Shown here: positions 23,849-32,093 of the stretch, in pieces
How positions within the stretch are numbered: position 1 is the first letter of the stretch
How the letters are laid out: the number at the start of each line of letters is the position of its first letter
From: a virus
IMG/VR virus record: IMGVR_UViG_3300010300_000028
Span: 1 to 45,589 of that record
DNA length: 45,589 bases
Reading direction: 5' to 3' (one strand)
Position numbers and translations under genes: made by a program
Notes under the pieces: model-generated
What the model was told of the DNA's origin: nothing
Seen by the model: the letters and a program-made list of their open reading frames with translations, nothing else
Database searches by the model: none

Positions 23849-24344
23849 GAGAATGATATTGGGGCACTACCTCAATAAGAAGCAAGCACAATCGAACCCA
23901 GTTAAGTGGCCAACGATCAACATTCTGTATACGAAAGTTGCAGACTTGACACTAGAAATGAAGTCCTGGTATAATTACCAAGGTGAAGACAAACCCTATC
24001 GCCACTTCAAAGTGGATCTCACATACGAGAATGATGTAACTGTCTTCACTCAATCAACCAACTTACTCACCAACGAACCAAGTTGTTCTTGGAAATTCGG
24101 TTACTTTGATGGATGGTGGTTCGGTGAGTTAGATGGTGATTGCATTCTCAGGAACACCAAAGTAGTCAGTGAAGTCCAGTTCAATGGACAAGTATATAAG
24201 TCTTTGGATACTGGGTATGATGCCGAAACAGGCAAATTCGCATGGGGCAAACTACCCGAAGAAGGAATGTTTGAGTTTGTGCGTCTAAATAATGCCAGGA
24301 CCTTAGACTATACACTTACTGATAATGTTAGGAACCAAGACTGA
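23835..24344 (+). CDS. cpeT: CpeT-type phycobiliprotein lyase
   Basis: 169 residues (ATG at 23835; 23853 is an alternative). Typical CpeT/CpcT pattern: LGHYLNKKQA near the start, WYNYQGEDKPYRHF, CSWKFGYFDGWWFGE, and GYDAETGKFAWGKLPEEG with FEFVR near the end. T-type lyases attach or carry bilins to phycobiliproteins; the cyanophage form studied from phage P-HM1 binds phycoerythrobilin. It probably adjusts host light harvesting in infection. Overlaps the gp5 gene by 20 bases, an unusual link between a metabolic and a structural gene. Confidence 0.92.
   Translation: MTLFERMILGHYLNKKQAQSNPVKWPTINILYTKVADLTLEMKSWYNYQGEDKPYRHFKVDLTYENDVTVFTQSTNLLTNEPSCSWKFGYFDGWWFGELDGDCILRNTKVVSEVQFNGQVYKSLDTGYDAETGKFAWGKLPEEGMFEFVRLNNARTLDYTLTDNVRNQD
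24285..24291 (+). promoter_or_regulatory. Late promoter (CTAAATA) for gp5, inside cpeT
   Basis: CGTCTAAATAAT, 34 bases before the gp5 ATG and identical to the 12 bases before gp26. It lets gp5 be made late while cpeT is driven early. Confidence 0.7.
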
Positions 24345-26961
24345 TTTTGCTGGAAGAGATGGATTTAACTGGTGGGTCGGTGAAGTTGAAAGCGTAGAAG
24401 ATCCTGCTTCTTTGGGTCGTGTCAAAGTACGTATTGTAGGTTGGCACCAGAAAGGAAAGGTAGGAGAAGATGGTTCTTCATCTTACCTTGAAGATCTTCC
24501 CACCGACGCACTTCCTTGGGCAACAGTTTTGTTGCCTACTGATAAACCTCAGATCAAGAATGCTGGTTCTACTTGTGAATTGCAAGTGGGTGCATTCGTC
24601 ATGGGTTTCTTCATGGATGGCGACGAAGGGCAACTCCCATGTGTCATGGGTGCCTTCCGTGGATTCAAGAAGAAGTCTGGACAAGGTGGTGGATCACAAG
24701 GTAGCGAAGGCAGTGACAACGATGTATCTAGAACAACAATCGCGGATTCTTCCGAAGCTGAAAAGGAAGAGTATGCTTTCCAATCTCCACAGCGTCAAGC
24801 AGTCACAGGTCAGAACATTGAAGGTGGATCCCCGTTCGTAAAGAGTCAGGGTGCAACACCTGGTGGTCCTGAGGGTGGTGAAGAGCAGACCCGTGGTGCT
24901 ATCAGTAGAGCGGAAGTTGAGAACCCGTTCAACGTATATACCAACCCGATTGGTCCCCCGTCTATGGAAGGGGGTATTGCTGATGGTACTAGTGGTCCTC
25001 TGCAAAGTGGTGGTGCTTCTGATGGTTTCAGCAAGGACTTGAAGAGAATGCTCACAGAACTGGGCACTCAAATCGGTTCTTTGGGTGTGGGTTCTGGTGG
25101 TAGTTTGGTGTCTACTATCAGTGGTCATGCTCAGCAGGGTAACATGATCCTCAAACAGATTGGTAACATCGCTAACTATGTTACCAACGGTGTTACCGCT
25201 ATGGTTGCACCGTTGAAGGAACTACTTTCTCAGCAATTAAGAGAAGCAATCGATATCTTTGTCACGCAACTTGCTAGTATCATCCCTCTGGCGGTGATTA
25301 CTACCATCATCAGTATCATCACCAACATTATTCAGAACATTTTCTGCCGACCAGTTCCTGGGTGGCTCAGTGCCATAGGAAGTATAATGAGTAGTCTAGG
25401 AAGTTTTGTTGACACGATAATGGACTTGGTTACCAATGCGATCAACCAAGTCTTCAAGATGATCACTGATTATGTTACCAAGGCAATTCAAGGCATTCAG
25501 AAAGCGATCTGTAAGGTACTGAAATCGATCTCTAAGATTTTCAATACTATCATCAAAGCAATCAATACAATCGGTCAACTTTCCGATATTGTAACTTCTG
25601 TGCAGAAGTTGATGCAGTTGGATTTTACTGCTCTTCTTAAAGGAGGTTTTACAAACATTCTGAATATCATTGCAATGATCGTAGACATCATTGCATCGTT
25701 CATTGATTGTGGAAGGAGCGCACGAAAACCGAAAGCGACAGGGTGGTTACCATTATTGGGGACCACCGAATGTTCTGATCCTGGTACTGCCCTTGCTGGT
25801 CCTGGTGGTAACACCAGTGACGATTGTACTAATTTCAGTGAAGAAGGAACAGGAGGTAACTACTTCGATTCATTCTTCCAAGGCATCAACACCTATGCCA
25901 TGGAAACTAAACTGTTCTTGAATGGTGCCAGAGACATTGATGATGCTACACCTGGGAAGGAGAAGCGCATCCGTTCTGGTCCTGGTGGTGTTACTACGTT
26001 TGAAGATAAGCGTGGTAATGTTCACAAGAACGTTCCTAGTAATGAAACCGCGATCTTTGGTCGTGACTTGATTCAGAACGTCAAGAACAACCTGGTTCAC
26101 ACGATTGAAGGTGACTACTATCTTAAAGTGATGGGTGACTTCCACTTGGAAGTGAACGGATCCTTTAACGAGAACACAGGTAATGGTGCTGGCGCTGGTG
26201 CAAAAGGTAAGGGTGACAATGCTCTGAACCAAGATGATAACCAGTGGACCAAAGCAGCGGAAGAAAACTTCCAAGAAGGTGGTGATGCTGCACTGAAAGC
26301 AGTTCAGGGTGCATTCCAGTCTTTCAGCGATGCATCTAAGAACGTTGATCTCCAAGCAGGAGAGAAAGAAGCGAAGTCATTCCAAACTAAGGCAGGTGAC
26401 CACGCTATCGCATATCACGGTGATGTTACCATTCATGGTAACCAGGTCAAACTCAATGGTGTCTCGGGTATCACTCTGGATGCCCCTGATGTCCACACCT
26501 CTGCTACTGCTATCACCAACAAAGCAACTGGTGAGATCGTCAACGAAGCATCATGGATCACATCCTTCATGCAATGTGGTAGGATGGATGTCATCGCAAT
26601 TTTCCAGACCATGCCAGTGTTCACTGGTTCATACAGTCTGGTCAATGGTTCCATCGTTGACATTACGATGGACGTGCCCCCTGGATCCGTCTCCCCCTCA
26701 ATGCATGTTCGTATGGCACTCGGAACCTCCACTTCTGCTGGTATGGCAGACATCGTGACTGGTTCCAGTGCTGGCGCACACATGACACTGGTGGCCACTC
26801 CGACAGGTGGCATAGGTGAGATTGTAACCTCGGGTAGCGGTGCTATTGTTAATCAGGTGACAAGCGGTCTACTCTCTCACGGGTGTGGTACTGGTCTTGC
26901 TGCCTTTGGGTGTGCCCTCGGTCCCACCCAAATCTATGGTCTCCCTGTCATGTTGAACTAA
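24325..26961 (+). CDS. 5: Baseplate central spike protein gp5, without lysozyme domain
   Basis: 878 residues. The N-terminal 110 residues form the gp5 OB domain (WWVGEVESVEDPASLGRVKV, LPWATVLLP, FVMGFFMDGDEGQLPCVMG). The C-terminal third has the gp5 beta-prism octapeptide repeat VxGxxxxx (VMGDFHLEVNG near residue 600) and ends in a Gly/Ser/Thr beta-rich tip. Where T4 gp5 has a T4-lysozyme domain there is instead a hydrophobic, amphipathic helical region (about 240-465, with IIPLAVITTIISIITNII), and no lysozyme signature. Muralytic domains lie in the two giant tail proteins instead. Forms the membrane-piercing spike with gp27. Confidence 0.9.
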   Translation: MLGTKTDFAGRDGFNWWVGEVESVEDPASLGRVKVRIVGWHQKGKVGEDGSSSYLEDLPTDALPWATVLLPTDKPQIKNAGSTCELQVGAFVMGFFMDGDEGQLPCVMGAFRGFKKKSGQGGGSQGSEGSDNDVSRTTIADSSEAEKEEYAFQSPQRQAVTGQNIEGGSPFVKSQGATPGGPEGGEEQTRGAISRAEVENPFNVYTNPIGPPSMEGGIADGTSGPLQSGGASDGFSKDLKRMLTELGTQIGSLGVGSGGSLVSTISGHAQQGNMILKQIGNIANYVTNGVTAMVAPLKELLSQQLREAIDIFVTQLASIIPLAVITTIISIITNIIQNIFCRPVPGWLSAIGSIMSSLGSFVDTIMDLVTNAINQVFKMITDYVTKAIQGIQKAICKVLKSISKIFNTIIKAINTIGQLSDIVTSVQKLMQLDFTALLKGGFTNILNIIAMIVDIIASFIDCGRSARKPKATGWLPLLGTTECSDPGTALAGPGGNTSDDCTNFSEEGTGGNYFDSFFQGINTYAMETKLFLNGARDIDDATPGKEKRIRSGPGGVTTFEDKRGNVHKNVPSNETAIFGRDLIQNVKNNLVHTIEGDYYLKVMGDFHLEVNGSFNENTGNGAGAGAKGKGDNALNQDDNQWTKAAEENFQEGGDAALKAVQGAFQSFSDASKNVDLQAGEKEAKSFQTKAGDHAIAYHGDVTIHGNQVKLNGVSGITLDAPDVHTSATAITNKATGEIVNEASWITSFMQCGRMDVIAIFQTMPVFTGSYSLVNGSIVDITMDVPPGSVSPSMHVRMALGTSTSAGMADIVTGSSAGAHMTLVATPTGGIGEIVTSGSGAIVNQVTSGLLSHGCGTGLAAFGCALGPTQIYGLPVMLN

Positions 26962-27155
26962 TGATGTCTCCTTCCTTCATCAACCACGCCTACATCCACT
27001 TCAACGAGCGTAAGATCGTCGTTGAAGATGACTGTGGTTACCAAGAGTCTGTCCAGTTCGAGTGGAATGAAGACGGTGCTGAGGGTTTCGCTACCATCAG
27101 TTCCTTCCTCCAAGAGCGACTTGACTCTGACGAGCGTACCTACATTTTTAACTGA
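26961..27155 (+). CDS. Small hypothetical protein (64 aa)
   Basis: ATG at 26961 overlaps the gp5 stop (TAATG), so I take this rather than the in-frame start at 26883 inside gp5. Acidic, with alternating strands (HAYIHFNERKIVVED) and a helical end. No recognised family. Followed after one base by the antitoxin gene. Confidence 0.65.
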   Translation: MMSPSFINHAYIHFNERKIVVEDDCGYQESVQFEWNEDGAEGFATISSFLQERLDSDERTYIFN

Positions 27156-27156
27156 T

Positions 27157-27438
27157 ATGAACGCACAGATCATCGAAGTAAAACTTGAAGAAATTCAAGA
27201 AAACTTTGACTTCTGCTTGACTCTCGTTGAAAGAGGTCATACAATCAAGATCACTCAGGACAACAAACCAGCTGTCTTGATGGTCCCCGTCCCTGAGTAC
27301 AGAAAAGCACTCGAAGTTATCGAGACTGCTAACAACCCACCCCTCCCCATGCCAGAGGGATGGCAACCCGACCCAGCAGGAGTACGACAGTATGTCAATG
27401 AGGAGCTCAGCAACATGCAGAAGGAACTTAACAGTTGA
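27157..27438 (+). CDS. Phd/YefM-like antitoxin
   Basis: 93 residues. The first 50 residues (short strand, helix with LEEIQENFDFCLTLVERGHTIKI, then DNKPAVLMVPVPEYRKALE) are the Phd/YefM DNA-binding fold of type II antitoxins; the rest is a Pro-rich linker and a C-terminal helix, the part that would bind a toxin. No Doc, YoeB or RelE-like toxin is adjacent, so it may act against a host toxin, or the overlapping next gene may be an unrelated partner. Start at 27157, two bases after the upstream stop. Confidence 0.75.
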   Translation: MNAQIIEVKLEEIQENFDFCLTLVERGHTIKITQDNKPAVLMVPVPEYRKALEVIETANNPPLPMPEGWQPDPAGVRQYVNEELSNMQKELNS

Positions 27439-27616
27439 TATTAAACTGTGGTTCAGTGATATAGATTGCCAATGGCACTATACACTTCTTGCCTATGAAG
27501 ATGGATCCACACTACATAGTAACAAGGCAGACACATACTCAAAAGCACTCGCCGCTATTGATTATCGTATCGCCAAGTTAATGGCAGAGGAAGCACATGA
27601 AGTACAAAGTAAGTAA
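27392..27616 (+). CDS. Hypothetical protein overlapping the antitoxin gene
   Basis: 74 residues. ATG at 27392 is supported by AGGAG at 27378-27382; a second ATG is at 27398. It overlaps the antitoxin gene by 47 bases. The part after residue 15 (VDIKLWFSDIDCQWHYTLLAYEDGS) looks like a beta sheet followed by helices (KALAAIDYRIAKLMAEEA). No family recognised. Confidence 0.6.
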   Translation: MSMRSSATCRRNLTVDIKLWFSDIDCQWHYTLLAYEDGSTLHSNKADTYSKALAAIDYRIAKLMAEEAHEVQSK

Positions 27617-27866
27617 CGCTTTTTGTTATCTTGACTCATGTGAATGTATAGTAAACGTCTTCATGATCAATGGACTACCCTTCACCTTTGAGGATGAAGG
27701 GTTTGATCCCCATGACGGTGATGTTATTGCCGAAGCAAACACCAATCCTCAGATTAAGATGGAAGACCTATATAGATGGTCGGACTACCTGATTGCTGAG
27801 GAGATGCATCCGATTCTCTATGAGATGTCTGAACTCATTGAGAATTATCAAGATGTGCCTGATTAG
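27597..27866 (+). CDS. Hypothetical acidic protein ending inside a tRNA gene
   Basis: 89 residues, very acidic in its second half. The stop TAG (27864-27866) uses the last acceptor-stem-adjacent bases of the tRNA-Thr gene that begins at 27857. Start at 27597 overlaps the previous gene by 20 bases. No recognised motif; two Cys pairs are not spaced as a zinc finger. Confidence 0.6.
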   Translation: MKYKVSNAFCYLDSCECIVNVFMINGLPFTFEDEGFDPHDGDVIAEANTNPQIKMEDLYRWSDYLIAEEMHPILYEMSELIENYQDVPD

Positions 27867-27930
27867 CTCAGCTGGATAGAGCAACGGTTTTGTAAACCGT
27901 AGGTCGTCGGTTCAAGTCCGACATCAGGCT
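27857..27930 (+). tRNA. tRNA-Thr (anticodon TGT)
   Basis: A full cloverleaf of 74 bases: acceptor GCCTGAT/ATCAGGC, D arm with GCTC...GAGC, anticodon stem ACGGT/ACCGT with loop TTTGTAA (anticodon TGT, reads ACA), T arm GTCGG TTCAAGT CCGAC, discriminator T. CCA is not encoded, so it must be added after transcription. ACA codons are common in the phage genes. Confidence 0.95.
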
Positions 27931-27942
27931 TTGGAGAAAATT

Positions 27943-28155
27943 ATGTGGAGAATCTGGGCAAAGGCACTAGGTCAAAAGGAGGGAAGAGATGAACGAGAGG
28001 CAGACTCAGTGGCTATCATACGGACTTTTATACTTCTCACTTACCTTATCACTAATTGTTTCATTGTGGCAGGGGTGATCAGACACTGGGACAGGGTTGA
28101 CAAATCTGCCCAACCTGCCTATACTACTGAGGTCCGTGTGAAGGAAGCACCATGA
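27943..28155 (+). CDS. Small single-pass membrane protein
   Basis: 70 residues from ATG at 27943 (the TTG at 27931 is not needed). A charged N-terminus and one hydrophobic segment about residues 27-47 (FILLTYLITNCFIVAGVI). Probably an inner-membrane protein of unknown role. A strong sigma70 promoter lies in its last third, and it overlaps the next gene by ATGA. Confidence 0.65.
   Translation: MWRIWAKALGQKEGRDEREADSVAIIRTFILLTYLITNCFIVAGVIRHWDRVDKSAQPAYTTEVRVKEAP
28097..28125 (+). promoter_or_regulatory. Sigma70 promoter inside the preceding gene
   Basis: TTGACA at 28097-28102, 17 bases, TATACT at 28120-28125; predicted start near 28132, 20 bases before the ATG at 28152. Confidence 0.7.
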
Positions 28156-28451
28156 TGACCGACGACAGATTCTACGAAGAAATCCTCAAAGATGCTACCG
28201 TTGAAGGAGCACCTAAGATCGTCAGTCCTGATCCTGTTGAATTCAACAACAAGATCTACGCTAAACAGCGTAGGGACCGTCTTGCTGACTGCATCAATGA
28301 TTACTTTAATGATGAGGATGTCAGTCCACGTCAGTTCTATGAGGAACTTTTGGCAGAACTTGACGAAGCGCGAGAGTACCATCAGCGACATGCTGATCGC
28401 TATACAGATGTCATGTCATTAATGAAAGGACACAGAGATGTTACCTTATAA
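28152..28451 (+). CDS. Hypothetical helical acidic protein
   Basis: 99 residues, helical and acidic, with many Asp, Glu, Tyr and Arg. Starts with an ATGA overlap. The stop codon TAA is part of the late promoter TATAAATA (28447-28454). No recognised family. Confidence 0.65.
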   Translation: MMTDDRFYEEILKDATVEGAPKIVSPDPVEFNNKIYAKQRRDRLADCINDYFNDEDVSPRQFYEELLAELDEAREYHQRHADRYTDVMSLMKGHRDVTL

Positions 28452-28454
28452 ATA
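28447..28454 (+). promoter_or_regulatory. Late promoter (TATAAATA) for the tail-fibre block
   Basis: Exact T4 late consensus, 31 bases before the GTG at 28485. Confidence 0.8.
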
Positions 28455-28484
28455 ACAGGGAAGAACAGCGCCAAGTGAGTCTCA

Positions 28485-29819
28485 GTGGGTACTAAAAGAA
28501 TATCACAACTTGATACGATTGCTGATGAACTGGTAACGGGGGAAGCAATTCTCCCGATTGTTATCTCGGACCCGCTGATCCCTAACAGGAAGTCTAAGGT
28601 TAATCAACTTTTCAGATCTATTTCTGCGGGATCTGCATCAGCGCCAGGACTGGCGTTTGACTTGGACCGAGACACTGGTTTATTCCAATCGGCAGTCAAT
28701 GAAATCGGCATTACATTTGGTAGTGCGTCATTGTATCAAACCAGAAATCCTAACTCTGATGGTTCTTCTACCATTAGAATGGCGGTTCAAGACAGTGCTG
28801 CTGCTAATGCAAACCTGTTTGTTCAACCACAAGGTTCTGGATATTTCAGTGTTACTGGTCAAGCGCAGTTTACAGACTCTGCAACTTTCTTTGTCGGTGA
28901 TCAAAATGCCGCCAAGAAAGTTGTTTTTAATGTAGATACTGTGTCTACCGCAGGTGGTACGAAGCGATTCGACTTCCCTTCGGTTGGTGCAAATACAGTC
29001 ACAACGTTCGTCGCTACTGATACCTATCAGTCTATTACGAACAAGACTATCATCATCAAAGACTCTGATCTTAGCATCACAGGTTCTACTGATGTATCTA
29101 AGATTGCTAAGTTTGAGACTGATGCTTGGGATGCACCTGGTCAGCACATTTATCGTCTACCTGACTTTGGTGTTGCTGTTTCACAGTCCACACTGTTGGA
29201 TGATGTGACACAGCAGGATGTGTATAACAAGAACATGGTTAATCCCACGTTCTCAAACACTCCTTCTACTGATGAGAATGATCCTACTCATTATGTAATC
29301 TTTAATTCTAGTGTTCTCACTAGTAATAGAACTGTTACGTTCCCCGACTTGAACGTTACTGTTGTTGGTGAAGCATCAACACAAACTCTTACTAACAAAG
29401 TTTATAAAGGTGCTATCTTTGAGGACGCTGCGGAGTCGTCCAAGAAGATTACATTCAACCTTGGCAACCTGAATGACAACACAAACTATCAGTGGACATT
29501 CCCCGAAGGTTCTCTTGCTGCACCTCTAAATAATGGAACTGACGCCAATGTTATTGTTTCTGAGTTAGCAACGCAAACGCTTGTTAACAAAACAATGGAA
29601 GACATGAGGATTAATAATCCTAATGATCTTAATGGTTTGATCAACATTGATCTATCAAACATTGACCAAGAAGTTACAATTCAGTTCCCTAACGGCGACG
29701 CAACACTTCTTTCCACTAACAACACAGCAGCACTGGGTGTTAGCTTCGGTGGTGCAATCGCTGCTCCCGTACTTGGTGGGCAACTTAGACTCCAATCATT
29801 TTTTCAGGCAGGATGGTAA
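28485..29819 (+). CDS. Tail-fibre or virion structural protein
   Basis: 444 residues from GTG at 28485; no ATG is usable for more than 90 codons. The SAPGLAFDLDRDTGLFQ motif near residue 52 is typical of phage tail-fibre proteins, and TQTLTNKVYKGAIFEDA recurs as ATQTLVNKTMEDMRINN, a fibre-shaft repeat. Beta-rich, Asn/Thr/Ser rich, no enzyme motif. First gene of the fibre block after a late promoter. Confidence 0.78.
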   Translation: MGTKRISQLDTIADELVTGEAILPIVISDPLIPNRKSKVNQLFRSISAGSASAPGLAFDLDRDTGLFQSAVNEIGITFGSASLYQTRNPNSDGSSTIRMAVQDSAAANANLFVQPQGSGYFSVTGQAQFTDSATFFVGDQNAAKKVVFNVDTVSTAGGTKRFDFPSVGANTVTTFVATDTYQSITNKTIIIKDSDLSITGSTDVSKIAKFETDAWDAPGQHIYRLPDFGVAVSQSTLLDDVTQQDVYNKNMVNPTFSNTPSTDENDPTHYVIFNSSVLTSNRTVTFPDLNVTVVGEASTQTLTNKVYKGAIFEDAAESSKKITFNLGNLNDNTNYQWTFPEGSLAAPLNNGTDANVIVSELATQTLVNKTMEDMRINNPNDLNGLINIDLSNIDQEVTIQFPNGDATLLSTNNTAALGVSFGGAIAAPVLGGQLRLQSFFQAGW

Positions 29820-29826
29820 TTAACAA

Positions 29827-32046
29827 ATGACAGCAGGAAGACTTGCAGCGTCCAAACCCGCTGCCACTACTAATACAGAACTCTATCGAGTTGATATTGA
29901 ATCAACAGCATCAACTGTGTTGACTGTTGCTAATCAGAGCGGTAGCGCCGCTACTTATCGTGCTGCTCTGAGAGACTATGACCAGATTCTTACACTAGAT
30001 GGCGATTGGCCGTCTCAGTATAAGTTTCGCAAAGGTAATCCAATTAGTTCGTATAAGTTAAAAATTGCACCTGGCATTACCTTTGCTGATGCTATACCTG
30101 GTACTGTAATTGAAAGTATCAATGGTGCTAATGCCAAGTTGTTGGATGTATACAAAGATACTGCTACCATCAACAGATATGTGCAGGTTGCCAAAGTATA
30201 TCCTATTGAAGTATTGCCTGATAACTTGATTGGTATCTATCAACTTGGTGAGACTATCACAGGTGCATTCTCTGGTGTGACTGGTACACTTCGTGCTTTT
30301 GATTCCGTTACAGGTTTTCTTTATCTTACTACTGCTGATGTAAGCAATAGTGCAACGACTGTCAACGTATCTCGTAACACAGGTCTTGCTGATAATACAC
30401 TTTTGTTTGTATCTGAATCTCCCATAGCAACAGGTACTGAGATTATTCAGATTGATCCCTCTGGTATTAATACTGCAAACAACGAACTTACTGTTACTCG
30501 TGGTGTGTATGGCACAACTGCCTCTGCCATCCCTGCTGGTACATACGTTAAGTCCTTCATCGACTCTGCAACCACTACAACAATTAACGAGGGTGCTACT
30601 TTTGCCGCTGCTGATGTTACTTTGACAGTAACTGATGCAACTGGTTTCCTTGAAGGTTCTTTCATTAGAATTAACAACGAGATTCTTGCTGTCTCTGCTG
30701 TTGCTGGTAATGATCTTACGGTCGAACGTGGACAGTATGGTACATCTGCTGTTGACCACACTGATGGTGGTACTATCACTCAACTTACTGACTCTGGTGA
30801 CTATTATCTGAACTGGTTCACAGAAGCAGAATCAGTTGCTGGCGGTACATCTTCTGCAACTATTGATCTGAACTTCTCTCAGGGTTCTAATGACATCGAA
30901 AACGTAGACCGTTTCATTCTCTCTCAGGATGATATTGCTGGTCCTTATGTTCTCCCCCTGGAAGGAGATACTGTTGCTGGTATCGATAATGAAAGAACTT
31001 ATCGCTACGATCAGAGTGATGTATCTAACACTGGTCACCCATTTAGACTGTCAGAAGAACAAGATGGTACACAAGGTTTGACTGGTGTTGAATATACTAC
31101 TGGTGTTACTAAGGGCGGTACTGCTGGAACTGATGGTTATCTTGAAATTGAAGTTACCGAAGCAACTGCGCTAAACCTATATGCATATGCCGAACCTGCT
31201 GTTGCAAACACCGCTGATGATAATGCTGGATATGGTTATTCTATTGCAACATCTTTGACGCCTGCTTACGAAGAGATTTATATCTATCAACTGCGTGATG
31301 AGGCATTTGCTGCTGCTGACCAGTTTACACTTGGTGGCACGACTTATACTATTCAGGCATCTGGTGTTACATCTGGTTCTTGGGGTTATGTGCATGACTT
31401 TGATGAAGCACGCAACGTATTGAAGATCTCTCTTGATGGTGCTTCTGCTGCTTTCGCTGTTGGTGATCAATTCTACGATACACCGACACTTACTAATGCC
31501 AACCGCCTCATGACAGAGGTTGTCACTGGTAAAATTCTTGCTATTGATACTGTGTCCGCTGCTGATCCATCACGCTCTACTGGTACTTACACTGTATCTC
31601 CTACTGGTGGTAGTGGAACTGGTTGTAGTGTTTCTATTGTAGTCGATGGATCTGGTGCTGCTACTGTTACTCTGTTGAACGGTGGTAAGAACTACGTTGA
31701 TGGAGAAACTCTGACTGCTACTGACGCTGTTCTTGGTGGTGGTGGTGCTGCTAACCTTACCTTTGCTGTCGATGGTATTGGTACTGGTGATCAGGCAGGT
31801 GCTACTGCTAGCACATATACCAATGCAGAAGATTACATCTCATATGATGTATCCGTTGCTGCTAATCAGTATGATAAGATCACGGGCATTGTTGTTGGTC
31901 CTGGTCAGAATCTTTTAGTTTATTCATCTGCCGCTGATCTTTCCTACGGTGTATCTGGTTTTGAGACTGCATCTGAGGATTACACAGTTATTCTGAACAG
32001 CAAGGGTGATAGTGACGACGCTGGTGCAGGTGCTGCTGCCCCTTAA
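29827..32046 (+). CDS. Large tail-fibre or structural protein with repeats
   Basis: 739 residues, Thr/Ser/Ala/Asp rich and beta structured. An internal repeat of about 90 residues is visible: NELTVTRGVYGTTASAIPAG and NDLTVERGQYGTSAVDHTDG, each followed by an adhesin-like strand series. The C-terminal part is Gly/Ala rich. No enzyme motif. Late promoter motif ATAAATA overlaps its stop and serves the next gene. Confidence 0.75.
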   Translation: MTAGRLAASKPAATTNTELYRVDIESTASTVLTVANQSGSAATYRAALRDYDQILTLDGDWPSQYKFRKGNPISSYKLKIAPGITFADAIPGTVIESINGANAKLLDVYKDTATINRYVQVAKVYPIEVLPDNLIGIYQLGETITGAFSGVTGTLRAFDSVTGFLYLTTADVSNSATTVNVSRNTGLADNTLLFVSESPIATGTEIIQIDPSGINTANNELTVTRGVYGTTASAIPAGTYVKSFIDSATTTTINEGATFAAADVTLTVTDATGFLEGSFIRINNEILAVSAVAGNDLTVERGQYGTSAVDHTDGGTITQLTDSGDYYLNWFTEAESVAGGTSSATIDLNFSQGSNDIENVDRFILSQDDIAGPYVLPLEGDTVAGIDNERTYRYDQSDVSNTGHPFRLSEEQDGTQGLTGVEYTTGVTKGGTAGTDGYLEIEVTEATALNLYAYAEPAVANTADDNAGYGYSIATSLTPAYEEIYIYQLRDEAFAAADQFTLGGTTYTIQASGVTSGSWGYVHDFDEARNVLKISLDGASAAFAVGDQFYDTPTLTNANRLMTEVVTGKILAIDTVSAADPSRSTGTYTVSPTGGSGTGCSVSIVVDGSGAATVTLLNGGKNYVDGETLTATDAVLGGGGAANLTFAVDGIGTGDQAGATASTYTNAEDYISYDVSVAANQYDKITGIVVGPGQNLLVYSSAADLSYGVSGFETASEDYTVILNSKGDSDDAGAGAAAP

Positions 32047-32052
32047 TAAATA
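32046..32052 (+). promoter_or_regulatory. Late promoter (ATAAATA)
   Basis: AATAAATAG at the end of the preceding gene, 42 bases before the ATG at 32094. Confidence 0.6.
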
Positions 32053-32093
32053 GTCCTGAGACTAACCGCGACCCTAGTACGGAATCCCGATAA

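Noticed and set aside
26883-26960. Earlier in-frame start of the 26961 gene
   Set aside because: It lies inside gp5; the TAATG start is preferred.
29525-29531. CTAAATA inside the 28485 gene
   Set aside because: About 300 bases from the next start and in coding sequence; probably chance. The same applies to motifs at 5873, 13364, 18069 and 40712.
30058-30783. 241-codon minus-strand ORF inside the 29827 fibre gene
   Set aside because: Ser/Thr/Cys-rich antisense shadow of repetitive fibre sequence, with no promoter or domain.
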